Part shown: positions 18,577-27,521 of the stretch, one piece after another
How positions within the stretch are numbered: the stretch's first letter is position 1
Layout: every line of letters begins with the position of its first letter
Assembly: GCF_900198625.1 (NCBI RefSeq)
Contig: NZ_FZPK01000005.1
Coordinates: 1-64,000 of the forward strand
Direction of reading: 5' to 3'
DNA from: Helicobacter rappini
GTDB taxonomy: Bacteria; Campylobacterota; Campylobacteria; Campylobacterales; Helicobacteraceae
Length of the DNA: 64,000 nucleotides
Notes under the pieces: generated by a model
What the model was told of the DNA's origin: nothing
Databases searched by the model: none
What the model saw: the letters and a program-made list of their open reading frames with translations, nothing else
Position numbers and translations under genes: made by a program

Positions 18577-18700
18577 GGCTTACTCCTACAATAGAATGTA
18601 AATATTGTAGCGTTTTGTTAGCATTAGCGCAAGTTTTAGAATCTATTTTTCTAAAATTTCTATAAAGAAACTCTGCAAATTATCAAAGTTTTAGAATCTT

Positions 18701-19183
18701 TTATATATTATCCCAACTTTCATATATACGCGATTGTCGCACGGCTTCATATAGCACTGCCCCAGCACTTGTAGCAAGATTAATACTACGCACACCCTTT
18801 TGCATGGGAATCTTATAGATTTGATTTTTAAAAGATTCTAAAATGTGTAAGGGAAGTCCTGCATCTTCTCTACCAAAATATAAAAATGCTCCGTGTTTTA
18901 AATCCGCTTCAAAATATAGCTTTTTTGCCTTTGTGCTAAAGAAAAAATGTGTAGCATCTGGTGTATATGTTTGCCAAAAAGATTCTAAATTCGCCCATTC
19001 ATACACTTTTAAGTGTTGCCAGTAATCAAGTCCAGCCCGTTTTAAGTCTTTTTCTTTTGTGCTAAATCCTAAAGGGTGGATTAAATGCAGCATTGCATTT
19101 GCTGCGACACAAAGTCTGCCTATATTGCCTGTATTTTGTGGAATCTGTGGTTCTACAAGCACGATGTGAAATAAAGATTGCAT
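18701..19183 (-). CDS. trmL: tRNA (cytidine/uridine-34-2'-O)-methyltransferase
   Basis: A 160-residue SPOUT methyltransferase that methylates the ribose of the wobble base in some leucine tRNAs. It starts with the family pattern IVLVEPQIPQNTGNIGRLC. The knotted AdoMet site is formed by LYFGREDAGLP and MQKGVRSINLATSAGAVLYE. Length and motifs match TrmL (YibK), which has no extra RNA-binding domain. The neighbouring genes give no further context, and it is divergent from the DJ-1 gene. Confidence 0.93.
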   Translation of the reverse strand: MQSLFHIVLVEPQIPQNTGNIGRLCVAANAMLHLIHPLGFSTKEKDLKRAGLDYWQHLKVYEWANLESFWQTYTPDATHFFFSTKAKKLYFEADLKHGAFLYFGREDAGLPLHILESFKNQIYKIPMQKGVRSINLATSAGAVLYEAVRQSRIYESWDNI

Positions 19184-19333
19184 AACTATCCTAAAATATT
19201 GATTTTATGTAATGTTGAAATATGTGAAATGTATTTTACATTTTTTACAGATAAAAGGCAATTTAATTTTTAATTACTAAGCCTTAAATATTTTTAGATA
19301 GAGTGTAGCATTTTGATTAAGAGAGGATAAGAC

Positions 19334-19888
19334 ATGAAACGCGTATTGGTCCCATTAGCACAAGGTTTTGAAGAGGCTGAATTTATAGGCATTGTTGATG
19401 TATTGCGAAGGGCTGGAGTGGAAGTTTTAGTCGCTGGATTAGAATCTAGTGGTAATATTAAGGGTGCAAATGGCATTGAGATTAAAGCGGAGTTAGCACT
19501 ATCTAGCATAGATATAAACTCACTTGATGGCATAGCTCTTGCAGGTGGTTTCGAAGGTATGCAGAATCTATCCAATAATGCTAAGATTCTAGAAATCATA
19601 CAAAGGCTACATAAAGATAAAAAGATTGTAGCAGCCATCTGTGCTTCACCGATTGTGCTTAATAAAGCGGGTGTATTATCAAGTGAATTTACTTGTTACC
19701 CAGGTTGTGAAGAGGGCATAAATGCAAAAAGGCTGAATGAAGCAGTGGTAATAAGAGATAATGTCATCACTTCTGCTGGTCCTGCGACTGCTATCTTATT
19801 TGGTCTTGCTATTACAAAAGCCTTAATGGGTGAAGATGTGTATAAAGGCTTATATGAAGGATTGCAAGTGCCTTTAACAAGGGCTTAG
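19334..19888 (+). CDS. DJ-1/ThiJ/YajL family protein
   Basis: A 184-residue protein of the DJ-1 superfamily. The reactive Cys sits in VAAICASPIVL (C103) at the nucleophile elbow, and the partner Glu is in GFEEAEF near residue 15. Members of the YajL/DJ-1 branch protect against oxidative and glycation stress; the exact reaction is debated. AGAGAGGA lies upstream. It precedes holA by 30 bases on the same strand, but a functional link is not evident. Confidence 0.88.
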   Translation: MKRVLVPLAQGFEEAEFIGIVDVLRRAGVEVLVAGLESSGNIKGANGIEIKAELALSSIDINSLDGIALAGGFEGMQNLSNNAKILEIIQRLHKDKKIVAAICASPIVLNKAGVLSSEFTCYPGCEEGINAKRLNEAVVIRDNVITSAGPATAILFGLAITKALMGEDVYKGLYEGLQVPLTRA

Positions 19889-19918
19889 AGTTACGGAATC
19901 TCAAACTAAGTAGATAAT

Positions 19919-20908
19919 ATGACAAGAGCAATGCTTGATAAGTTTTTGCTTAGTGGAGTGCCACGGGCAATTTTGCTATATGGCGATAGTGATTTTTTGA
20001 TTTCATATTATTCTAATATGATTCTAAAAAAGCTAAATAGTGAATGTCGGCGTATGTATTTTGAGGAATACGATCATCAAGAAGTGTTAAATTGCTTAGG
20101 TGTAAATAGCCTTTTTGGCGGGGTAAATATTCTCGCCTTAAAGCTTTATGCAACCTTAAATAAAAAGCAAATACAAGATATACTCTATATGCTAGAGCAT
20201 AATGCTAATAGCTTTTTAATTGTGGAATTTTTGAAATCACCAACAATCACAGACGCAGAATATGCAAAAAGATTCAAAGCTATGGCGGCACTTTTTAAGC
20301 CGACTGCAAAGCTAAAAGATATATTTGAAGTAAGGCTTTATCCGCCATTTCGCGATGATATGGTAAAGATTCTATACAATCGGGCGTGTGAGCTTGGATT
20401 AAAGGTAGATTCTTCCTTGCTTAATTTCTTGCTTGATGTGCAGCATGATGATTTAGCTATCGCGCATAATGAGCTTACTAAATTTATCTATTATGAGACA
20501 ATCACACCGCAGTTAATAGAAGAGTTAAGTTATAGTCTCGGTGATGTAAAGTTAGAATCTTTACTGAACTGCTTATTTGATAAACAAGGGCATTTGGGCT
20601 TAATACTTCAAACATTGCATGATGAGGGTATGGATAATATGGAGCTTTTGCGTGAGATTACACGATATTTTTATATTCTCTTTAAGCTTTATGGACATTC
20701 AAAAACGCATGGCAATATGGATTCTAAAGAAGTGCTAGGCTATAAAGCCCCGCCACAGCTTTTTAATGTGTGGCAAAGGCGAAGTCTCAAAATCACAACA
20801 GAAAAATATCTCATGCTTTTTGACATTATAAATACATGGCGTGTGCAACAACTACAAGGAAAAGATGTAGTTATGCAACATTTAATAGCAATTCAGCAAA
20901 TTTTATGA
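19919..20908 (+). CDS. holA: DNA polymerase III delta subunit
   Basis: The 329-residue delta subunit opens the beta clamp in the clamp loader. It has the usual weakly conserved layout: an N-terminal segment with ILLYGDSDFLISYY and a beta-clamp contact region near 70-80 (GVNSLFGGVNILALKL), a middle domain, and a C-terminal collar domain ending in DVVMQHLIAIQQIL. The stop overlaps the promoter region of rpsF. Identification rests on the overall pattern and on its place before rpsF, which recurs in this phylum. Confidence 0.85.
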   Translation: MTRAMLDKFLLSGVPRAILLYGDSDFLISYYSNMILKKLNSECRRMYFEEYDHQEVLNCLGVNSLFGGVNILALKLYATLNKKQIQDILYMLEHNANSFLIVEFLKSPTITDAEYAKRFKAMAALFKPTAKLKDIFEVRLYPPFRDDMVKILYNRACELGLKVDSSLLNFLLDVQHDDLAIAHNELTKFIYYETITPQLIEELSYSLGDVKLESLLNCLFDKQGHLGLILQTLHDEGMDNMELLREITRYFYILFKLYGHSKTHGNMDSKEVLGYKAPPQLFNVWQRRSLKITTEKYLMLFDIINTWRVQQLQGKDVVMQHLIAIQQIL

Positions 20909-20914
20909 TATAAT
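20909..20914 (+). promoter_or_regulatory. -10 element (TATAAT) for rpsF-ssb-rpsR
   Basis: A perfect TATAAT begins right after the holA stop and is 65 bases before the rpsF start. Transcription from about 20921 would give a leader carrying the hairpin at 20935-20959. It lets the ribosomal operon be transcribed independently of holA. Confidence 0.55.
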
Positions 20915-20934
20915 CCCATTTCCAAAAAAACCTT

Positions 20935-20959
20935 GCTCCAAGCATATCGTGTTTGGGGC
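20935..20959 (+). promoter_or_regulatory. rpsF leader hairpin, possible S6:S18 binding site
   Basis: GCTCCAA (20935-20941) pairs with TTGGGGC (20953-20959), one pair being a G-U wobble, with a short inner stem above it. In many bacteria S6:S18 represses its own operon by binding a leader stem. Position and context fit, but I cannot confirm the specific conserved bulge by eye. Confidence 0.35.
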
Positions 20960-20979
20960 GGAAACCATAAGGAGAATGT

Positions 20980-21417
20980 ATGCGTCATTATGAAACGGCG
21001 TTTGTTTTAAAACCGACACTTGTCGAAGAGGAAATTAAGGCAAAGATAGACTTTTTTAAAGAAGTTATCTTAAAAAATGGTGGTCATATTGAGACTTGTT
21101 TGGATATGGGTATGCGTAATCTAGCATATCAAATAAAGAAGAATAGCAGGGGTTACTACTTTTGCATTTACTTTAAAGCAGACCCAACTTTGATTGCAGA
21201 GCTTGAGCGGTTGTATGGCATTAATGAAGAGGTATTGCGATTTATTGTCATTAAATATGAGAGCAAGAAAGAGCAAGAAGCATGGAAAACACTTGTTGAG
21301 AGAGCAAAGAAGCCAGAAAAGCCTAGAACTCTCAAAAAAGATGAAGATAGGGCAGAGAGAACACCTAAAAAAGAGAATGTCCAAAACGAAGAGCAATCTT
21401 CTCAGGCAGGACTTTAA
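20980..21417 (+). CDS. rpsF: 30S ribosomal protein S6
   Basis: A 145-residue small-subunit protein that pairs with S18 on the platform. It begins [14 protein letters not shown], and [11 protein letters not shown] closes the ferredoxin-like domain near residue 95. The remaining 45 residues are a charged Lys/Glu tail ([20 protein letters not shown]). TAAGGAG precedes the ATG. It heads the conserved rpsF-ssb-rpsR operon. Confidence 0.97.
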   Translation: MRHYETAFVLKPTLVEEEIKAKIDFFKEVILKNGGHIETCLDMGMRNLAYQIKKNSRGYYFCIYFKADPTLIAELERLYGINEEVLRFIVIKYESKKEQEAWKTLVERAKKPEKPRTLKKDEDRAERTPKKENVQNEEQSSQAGL

Positions 21418-21439
21418 GGTATAGGTAAGGCTTGTTGTT

Positions 21440-22000
21440 ATGTTTAATAAGGTGATTATGGTAGGCAATCTCACAAGAGATGTTGAGCTGCGTTATCTTA
21501 ACACAGGATCTGCACTTGCAACATTTGGATTAGCTTCTAATCGCAGATACAAGAAAGCCGATGGTATGCAGGTTGATGATACTTGCTTTGTTGATGTAAC
21601 ACTTTTTGGACGCACGGCGGAAGTGGCTAATCAGTATCTAAGAAAAGGTTCTAAGGTGCTTATAGAAGGTCGCCTTAACTTTGAAACATGGACTGATCAG
21701 CAAGGTGGAAAAAGAAGCAAGCATACAATCATTGCGGAAAGTATGCAAATGCTTGACACAAAGCAACAAAGCGAGTATGGGCAGAATGCTTATGGGCAAA
21801 CAAATGGCTATGCAAATGGTTATGGTAGCAACTATGATTCTAACTATAATCAACAGCAAAACTATCAGCCGCAGTCCTACGACAGAAATGTTGGCAATCC
21901 GTATTCACAAAACACACAGCAAAATAACAATATGGGAATGCAAGGTGGCAATGTAGAACCGCCAGTCATTAATGTTGATGATGAAGAGATTCCATTTTAA
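21440..22000 (+). CDS. ssb: Single-stranded DNA-binding protein
   Basis: A 186-residue SSB that coats single-stranded DNA in replication, repair and natural transformation. The OB fold covers about 1-108 (MFNKVIMVGNLTRDVELRYL, then GSKVLIEGRLNFETW). A Gln/Asn/Tyr-rich disordered linker follows, and the acidic tip ends DDEEIPF, the site through which partner proteins are recruited. It lies between rpsF and rpsR with gaps of 22 and 31 bases, the standard arrangement. Confidence 0.97.
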   Translation: MFNKVIMVGNLTRDVELRYLNTGSALATFGLASNRRYKKADGMQVDDTCFVDVTLFGRTAEVANQYLRKGSKVLIEGRLNFETWTDQQGGKRSKHTIIAESMQMLDTKQQSEYGQNAYGQTNGYANGYGSNYDSNYNQQQNYQPQSYDRNVGNPYSQNTQQNNNMGMQGGNVEPPVINVDDEEIPF

Positions 22001-22031
22001 ATGTTGAGAAATTTTATACGAAAGGAAACAC

Positions 22032-22286
22032 ATGGAAAGAAAAAAATATTCAAAAAGGTATTGTAAATATACAGAGGCAAAGATTGATTTTATTGATTAT
22101 AAAGATGTTGAGCTTTTAAAGCATTCACTTTCAGAGCGTTATAAAATCATGCCTCGTCGTCTTACAGGAAACTCTAAGAAATGGCAAGAAAGAGTTGAGG
22201 TAGCTATCAAAAGAGCAAGACACATGGCACTTATACCTTATGTTGTAGATAGAAAAAAAGTTGTTGAGAATCCTTTTAAATTGTAA
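22032..22286 (+). CDS. rpsR: 30S ribosomal protein S18
   Basis: An 84-residue basic protein of the small-subunit platform, partner of S6. The conserved stretch [20 protein letters not shown], then [20 protein letters not shown], is complete. ACGAAAGGA precedes the ATG. Last gene of the operon. No Cys zinc motif is present, so it is the zinc-independent form. Confidence 0.97.
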   Translation: MERKKYSKRYCKYTEAKIDFIDYKDVELLKHSLSERYKIMPRRLTGNSKKWQERVEVAIKRARHMALIPYVVDRKKVVENPFKL

Positions 22287-22735
22287 TTTAGATTCAGCAC
22301 ATTTATTTAGAGCTTATCTATTAATTATAGTATATTCTAATATCGCTTCGCTAAAGTTAAACTCGCTACATGAGAAGTAGTAATTGCAGTTTATACTTTG
22401 TTAAAGGCGTTTTTATTCTCTATTGTCTTATCCTTTAGATTCTTGTCGTGTTAAGCCTTTGAAAAAAGGCGAAATATTTTAAGGATTAAGGGGATTTTTT
22501 TGCTACACTCAAAATGATAGTTTTTATCTCATACCTACTTGTTATTATTGCGTTTTTGTCGCGAGAAATATTTGGCGTTGATAAAAAGTGAGCCATAGAA
22601 GCTGTTGAAATAGTTTGTACATACTTTGAATAGCTAAATATGTAACTTTTCTAGTTTATTGTCTGCATTTTCATTCATAAGCTATTAAGGCAAACCTTTG
22701 CTAGTCAAGATACAAGAGAATATGCCATATAGATT
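22287..22735. other. Intergenic region with a repeat copy and one possible tiny ORF
   Basis: A diverged copy of the dispersed repeat lies at about 22441-22480. A 25-codon plus-strand frame at 22514-22591 (MIVFISYLLVIIAFLS, then charged) has no ribosome site but has TACACT four bases before its ATG, so a leaderless message is conceivable. Nothing else is supported. Confidence 0.35.
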
Positions 22736-22945
22736 CTATACTTTCTTCAAAAAGCAAGTTTTTAAGACCACAACACCACATTTATCCACTTTCGCTTCGA
22801 TTTCATCATCTTTATCTGTTAAGCGTATATTTTTTATTGTCGTTCCTCGCTTGATTGTATTTTGTGCGCCTTTTACTTTTAAGTCTTTAATAACACTGAC
22901 ACTATCACCAGCATTTAGCATTGTTCCATTTGAATCTTTTGCCAT
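22736..22945 (-). CDS. PhnA-like protein, C-terminal domain only
   Basis: A 69-residue protein matching the C-terminal domain of the PhnA/YjdM family (KDSNGTMLNAGDSVSVIKDL, then KVKGAQNTIKRGTTIKNIRL). The N-terminal zinc ribbon of full-length members (about 110 residues) is absent; this short form is seen in other bacteria. Despite the name it is not a phosphonate enzyme and the role is unknown. AAAAAGGAAAAAC precedes the ATG. Monocistronic. Confidence 0.8.
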   Translation of the reverse strand: MAKDSNGTMLNAGDSVSVIKDLKVKGAQNTIKRGTTIKNIRLTDKDDEIEAKVDKCGVVVLKTCFLKKV

Positions 22946-23123
22946 GTTTTTCCTTTTTCAAATATTGTAAATCCCAAATACTCATTACTAGCAATCTTAA
23001 TTACAATAAGATCTCTTGTCAATAATGAATTTATGTTGAGAAAACATTATAGCAAAACAATATCCGTTTTTAAATTTTATATTCTCAAAGGTAAGCAAAC
23101 ACACAAAAGCATTATGTAGCCCA

Positions 23124-23810
23124 TCACATTTGTTGCAGTATCTGTAATGTGAGTTTTGCGGCGGCTTGTTGGGCTGCTTTCTTGCTTACACCATTTGCAC
23201 TCGCATATATTTTATTTTGAATCTTTACTTGCATGGTAAAAATCTTTTTATGATCTGGTCCTTCTTGTGAGAGCATTTCATAGCTTGGGATACAGCCAAA
23301 TCGCTCTTGTGTGTATTCCTGCAAGCTTGACTTATAATCACTTGTTAGTAACTCCTCATTAATGCGAAACTCATTGTGCAGAATAGGATAAAACACGCGT
23401 TTTACAGAATCCAGCCCAGATTCAAGATAGATTACCGCCATAATTGCCTCAAAAGCATTACTCAAAATACTTGCTTTTAATCGCCCTCCATTATTAATTT
23501 CTGAAGTAGATAGATTAAGATATTCACCTAAATTAATGGATTGAGCGAGCTTACAAAATGAAGCTTCATTCACCAAAGATGCACGCATTTTTGATAATGA
23601 ACCTTCATTTTTTTGCGTAAATGTCTCAAAAAGATACTCCCCTACAACTAAATCAAGCACAGCATCACCTAAAAACTCCAAACGCTCGTTATTATAAGGC
23701 TTTTTGAAAGATTTATGCGCTAATGCCTCTGCTAATTTTTTTTTATTCTTAAATGTGTAGTTTAGCTTCTGCTCCAATATATGGATATGTGGTGAGAGTG
23801 TCGTTTCCAA
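23124..23810 (-). CDS. rnc: Ribonuclease III
   Basis: Cuts double-stranded RNA in rRNA precursors and in sense-antisense duplexes. The 228-residue product has the catalytic signature NERLEFLGDAVLDLVVGEYLF near residue 40, a second acidic site near NAFEAIMAVIYLESG, and a C-terminal double-stranded RNA-binding domain (SSLQEYTQERFG, KKAAQQAAAKLTLQIL). A ribosome site, AAGGGG, precedes the ATG. RNase III would be the expected processing enzyme if the antisense pair at 318-532 is real. Confidence 0.97.
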   Translation of the reverse strand: METTLSPHIHILEQKLNYTFKNKKKLAEALAHKSFKKPYNNERLEFLGDAVLDLVVGEYLFETFTQKNEGSLSKMRASLVNEASFCKLAQSINLGEYLNLSTSEINNGGRLKASILSNAFEAIMAVIYLESGLDSVKRVFYPILHNEFRINEELLTSDYKSSLQEYTQERFGCIPSYEMLSQEGPDHKKIFTMQVKIQNKIYASANGVSKKAAQQAAAKLTLQILQQM

Positions 23811-24142
23811 AATAACCCCTTAAAATAAATATTAAGCTAGAATTCTAGCAAAAAATATCAACAAACTCATATTCATGCGTTATGTAGGTAAGGCAAATTT
23901 TCTAGAATACGACCTAATTTACTACATGTATGTCAAGCAAAATAAAACTTTTGTGAATCTTAAACTAGATTCTATATAGTCCAACATATAATATACTAGT
24001 CTCTAGAATCTCGCTAAGTATTTCTTACAAGATATATAGCAAATAAAAGCATATCGTATTATTGATTTTTCAGCAATTTTAAGTTATAGTTAAAGATTTA
24101 AAATAACTTAATAAATACAAGAATAAAGCTTATTAGATTATA
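23811..24142. other. Intergenic region, nothing identified
   Basis: AT-rich sequence between the divergent rnc and mqnP genes with two heptamer copies (AGATTCT, AGAATCT). I see no ORF with a ribosome site, no RNA gene and no clear hairpin. It presumably holds the two promoters. Confidence 0.5.
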
Positions 24143-24160
24143 TTGAAAGTGCAGTTTCTC

Positions 24161-25039
24161 ATGGAAAGATTAAAAAAGCAATTACAGACCTTAGGCGAAC
24201 TGGTAATGTTTGAGCATACCATTTTTAGTGCAAGTTTTATTGTGATTGCTATGATTGTATCATCAAACGCATTTTATGATAGCGGATTTTTTGGGTTTAA
24301 AACGCTTTTTTTATGTGCTTTTGCCCTAATCACTGCGCGTAATTTTGCTATGGCTTTTAATCGACTTTGTGATAGAGATATAGATTCTACAAATGAGCGG
24401 ACAAAAAATCGCCCAAGTGTTGATGGTCGCTTGAGTCTTCCTGCTTTACTTCTTTTTTGTGTGATAAATGCGGTGCTATTTGTCTTTGTAAGCTATCTTA
24501 TTAATGATTTAGCTTTTAAGCTATCTTTTCCATTTTTATTTATACTTGGCGTTTATAGTGTGATGAAAAGATTCTCATGTCTTGCACATTTAGTGCTTGG
24601 CTTATCGCTTGGACTAGCCCCTATTGCTGGGGATATTGCGGTGAGTGGTGCGGTGCATGTATGGACTATTTTTCTTAGTCTTGGAGTGCTATTTTGGGTG
24701 GCTGGATTTGATATTTTGTATTCCTTGCAAGATATAGAGCATGATAAAAGGCACAATCTCTATTCCATACCCGCACGATTTGGTGCGGAGAATGCGTTGC
24801 AAATAGCACGGATTTTTCATATCTTTTCTGTGTTTTTCTGGGCTTTATTCTTGCGTTTTAGCACGACTTATCATCTTGCTATTGTGGGGCTTATTTTATC
24901 GGCTTGTATGCTTTTTTATGAGCATTTGATTGTGAGAAAGGATTTTTGTAATATTCCTCGTGCATTTTTTACAACGAATGGATATTTGGGCTTTGTCTTT
25001 TTATTTTTCATTATTTTAGATAGCATAGTGAGGTTTTAG
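24161..25039 (+). CDS. mqnP: UbiA-family prenyltransferase, probably MqnP of the futalosine pathway
   Basis: An integral membrane enzyme that attaches an isoprenoid chain to an aromatic acid. Both Asp-rich motifs are present: FNRLCDRDIDSTNERTKNRP near residue 70 and SLQDIEHDKRHNLYSIPARF near 190. About eight membrane segments are visible. Helicobacters make menaquinone through futalosine, so the acceptor is most likely the MqnP substrate rather than 4-hydroxybenzoate. The ATG at the MERLKKQL start is preferred; a TTG 18 bases upstream is possible and neither has a strong ribosome site. It heads a five-gene operon. Confidence 0.85.
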   Translation: MERLKKQLQTLGELVMFEHTIFSASFIVIAMIVSSNAFYDSGFFGFKTLFLCAFALITARNFAMAFNRLCDRDIDSTNERTKNRPSVDGRLSLPALLLFCVINAVLFVFVSYLINDLAFKLSFPFLFILGVYSVMKRFSCLAHLVLGLSLGLAPIAGDIAVSGAVHVWTIFLSLGVLFWVAGFDILYSLQDIEHDKRHNLYSIPARFGAENALQIARIFHIFSVFFWALFLRFSTTYHLAIVGLILSACMLFYEHLIVRKDFCNIPRAFFTTNGYLGFVFLFFIILDSIVRF

Positions 25040-25040
25040 T

Positions 25041-25595
25041 ATGGATTTAGAAACACGCTTAGTTGATGCGAGTTTGCAGATAGAGTTACAAGTCCTTGAT
25101 GATTCTATAGAGTTGGAGGCTATCAAGGAATATGAAGTCATTACGCAATTACATGCAAACTCTATTGATAAATGGCTATCTTCACTTAAAGCAAAAAGTG
25201 GTGATTGTAAATGCGGTGGTGGCACGGCTATACTTGGTGAAATGCTAGTGCATATTTATAAGAAGTTGGAGCATCTTGAGAATCTTATAACAGATTCTCA
25301 CGAAAAATACATTCCATTAAAGCATAGCATTCATACCAAGCAGTTGGGACATGGGGCTATTATTCTAGATTCTACAATGCTAGATTCTGCATCACTTGAG
25401 ATAGATAAGCAGTATTATGTGCGACTTTTTTTGCCTGTGTTTCCTGTGCGTTGTGTGCCTTTATTTGCTATCGCAAAAGATACGCAGATTTTACAGATAA
25501 AAAAGATGGCAGATAGAGACTTGAAAGATTATGATAGCTATATTGTAAGTATTGAACGAGAAATGCTTAAGGCACGAAAAACACAGAATCTATAA
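25041..25595 (+). CDS. Conserved hypothetical cytoplasmic protein, possibly PilZ-like
   Basis: A 184-residue protein starting two bases after the mqnP stop. The N-terminal part is acidic and helical with a CKCGGGT segment. The C-terminal part has YYVRLFLPVFPVRCVPLFAI, which loosely resembles a PilZ-type beta barrel, but the RxxxR of c-di-GMP binders is not evident. I do not recognise it with confidence. Its fixed place between a quinone-pathway gene and a coiled-coil membrane protein suggests an operon kept by linkage rather than a known pathway. Confidence 0.6.
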   Translation: MDLETRLVDASLQIELQVLDDSIELEAIKEYEVITQLHANSIDKWLSSLKAKSGDCKCGGGTAILGEMLVHIYKKLEHLENLITDSHEKYIPLKHSIHTKQLGHGAIILDSTMLDSASLEIDKQYYVRLFLPVFPVRCVPLFAIAKDTQILQIKKMADRDLKDYDSYIVSIEREMLKARKTQNL

Positions 25596-25612
25596 TATAT
25601 GAAAGGGGCTAT

Positions 25613-26137
25613 ATGAATATTACAAATGCAATGAATCTTAGCTATGAAATGATGAGTGTCATTATGGCGGGATTATTTATTCTTATGATTATTATTGTGC
25701 TACTTTATATCTCACTGAAAGAAAAAGAGAGTGCAAAAAAGTTTGTGCGACTAGAGGCTTCTATCGAAGATGTGTATAAAGAGATTTATAAGATTCAAAA
25801 ATGGATTATGGAAAATGAAAAACGCACACTTGAGACAAAACCAAACACAGAAGCTTTTAAAGCAATGGCAGATTTAAAAGCAGATATTTTATCATTGCAG
25901 CATGGCTTACAAAGTGATAGGGAATATTTTGAAGATAAGATTCTAGTGCTAGAAGAGAGATTGCGAAGTTTAGGGCATTTTAACGCCCCATCACAACAAA
26001 GAAATGAAAAGCAGATTCTAGAGCTTTTTAAAAATGGCTATACAATCGATGCAATTTCTAAGGAATTGCGTATTACAAAAAGTGAAGTAGAATTTGTGCT
26101 AAAACTATCAGAGCTACATAAGGGAGAGATAGCATGA
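25613..26137 (+). CDS. DUF6115-type membrane-anchored coiled-coil protein
   Basis: A 174-residue protein with an N-terminal membrane segment (about 15-37, VIMAGLFILMIIIVLLYISL). A long coiled coil follows (about 40-130), then a C-terminal helix-turn-helix-like motif, QILELFKNGYTIDAISKELR then ITKSEVEFVLKLS. The helix-turn-helix could bind DNA near the membrane or act only as a protein fold. AAAGGGG precedes the ATG. Its stop overlaps the next start (ATGA), so translation is coupled to the transporter gene. Function unknown. Confidence 0.7.
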   Translation: MNITNAMNLSYEMMSVIMAGLFILMIIIVLLYISLKEKESAKKFVRLEASIEDVYKEIYKIQKWIMENEKRTLETKPNTEAFKAMADLKADILSLQHGLQSDREYFEDKILVLEERLRSLGHFNAPSQQRNEKQILELFKNGYTIDAISKELRITKSEVEFVLKLSELHKGEIA

Positions 26138-26775
26138 GTTATATGCCACCAAAAGAAAGAGCGATGAATAAAAACACATTTATAATCGCTATTAGTCTTT
26201 TTACATGCGTAATAGTTGCCTCTAACTATTTTGTAAGCTTTACAATCGGTAGCGTGCATATCCCTTTCATTGATATTACGCTTAATCTAAGTCATGTTAC
26301 CTATGGGGCATTAACCTATCCGCTTTCATTTCTAATTATGGATATATTGAGTGAAAAGCATGGCAGAAAAGATGTATTAAAAGCGCTTCGCTATGGACTT
26401 TTAATCGCATTTTTACCATCTTGTGCGATTGCCTTTATTTCAAATGAGCCACACCTTGCATTACGCATTGCAATAGCGAGTGTGAGTGCTTTTTTTGTAG
26501 CACAATTTTTAGATGTTGTGATATTTTATAGATTAAAGCAGAGATTCCCTAGCCTTTGGTGGTTTCGCAATGGTGTGAGTGCGTGTATGGCACAATGTAT
26601 TGATACCTTTGTGTTTTTTCATATCGCATTTTTGGGGATTCTGCCTTATTATGATGTGTTTATGCTATTTTTATTTGATTATGGGATTAAATCGCTTGTG
26701 AATCTACTTGATATTCCTATCTTTTATCTTATTGCGATTAAAACTTATAAAAAAGTGCGTTATATTGGGAAGTAG
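26134..26775 (+). CDS. yhhQ: Queuosine precursor transporter (YhhQ/VUT family)
   Basis: A 213-residue membrane protein with about six segments. The family pattern LTYPLSFLIMDILSEKHGRK is complete, as is the later RNGVSACMAQCIDTFVFFHIA. YhhQ imports 7-deazaguanine precursors of queuosine, the modified base in GUN-anticodon tRNAs. The ATG at the overlap with the previous gene has AGGGAG upstream; two later in-frame ATGs exist. No queuosine biosynthesis genes are adjacent. Confidence 0.9.
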   Translation: MSYMPPKERAMNKNTFIIAISLFTCVIVASNYFVSFTIGSVHIPFIDITLNLSHVTYGALTYPLSFLIMDILSEKHGRKDVLKALRYGLLIAFLPSCAIAFISNEPHLALRIAIASVSAFFVAQFLDVVIFYRLKQRFPSLWWFRNGVSACMAQCIDTFVFFHIAFLGILPYYDVFMLFLFDYGIKSLVNLLDIPIFYLIAIKTYKKVRYIGK

Positions 26776-26781
26776 TAGTAT

Positions 26782-27504
26782 ATGGAATATTTTGATTTTT
26801 TTTCAGAGATTCATCCTTGCTCTTACTTTGAAAATAAAGAAAGTCAATTTCGATATTTAGGTATCAAGGATTGCACGCCATACTTTTATCAAGGCTTACT
26901 TGAGCGTGGGTATCGCCGCTTTGGTGAGTATTTCTTCGTGCCACAATGCCCTAATTGCAAGGAATGTATTACAATACGACAACTTGTAGATGAGTTTCAA
27001 ATAAGCCCCAACATGAAGCGGATTCTAAAAAAAAATAGTGATACTATTATACAGATAAGACGACCTTTAACAAATGATGCAAGAGTGTGCTTATATGTGA
27101 AATATCACACAAAAATGATGCGTAAAAAAAACTGGAGTATGAATAATATCGATATGTCTCGCTATACAAACTCATTTGTCGCCGGGAGTGAATACTTTGG
27201 CTATGAAATGTGTCTGTATCGTGATGGTAGGCTTATTGGCGTGAGTTATTTTGACATTGTGCTGAGTTCTATGAGTGCAAATTACTTTTTTTACGATCAT
27301 GATTATGAAAAGCTAAGTCTAGGCACACTAAATATTATATTGCTATTAAATCTTGCAAAAAAGTTAAATCTCAAATATTTCTATCCGGGGTATTGGATAA
27401 AAAATCATAAATCCATGGGCTATAAAGAGAGATATAAACCTTTTGAAGCCTTGCTAAATGAAGCCGACTTTTTTGATAGGACATATTGGAAGAGATATGA
27501 TTGA
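26782..27504 (+). CDS. bpt: Aspartate/glutamate leucyltransferase (N-end rule)
   Basis: A 240-residue aminoacyl-tRNA-protein transferase of the Bpt/Ate type, which tags proteins at N-terminal Asp or Glu for ClpS-ClpAP degradation. It shows the N-terminal Cys motif (VPQCPNCKECITIR), the GVSYFDIVLSSMSANYFFYD core and the C-terminal YFYPGYWIKNHKSMGYKERY. Bacterial enzymes of this length use leucine; some helicobacterial annotations keep the older arginyltransferase name. Last gene of the mqnP operon, six bases after the transporter. Confidence 0.9.
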   Translation: MEYFDFFSEIHPCSYFENKESQFRYLGIKDCTPYFYQGLLERGYRRFGEYFFVPQCPNCKECITIRQLVDEFQISPNMKRILKKNSDTIIQIRRPLTNDARVCLYVKYHTKMMRKKNWSMNNIDMSRYTNSFVAGSEYFGYEMCLYRDGRLIGVSYFDIVLSSMSANYFFYDHDYEKLSLGTLNIILLLNLAKKLNLKYFYPGYWIKNHKSMGYKERYKPFEALLNEADFFDRTYWKRYD

Positions 27505-27521
27505 GAGATTTTTATAAAAGT

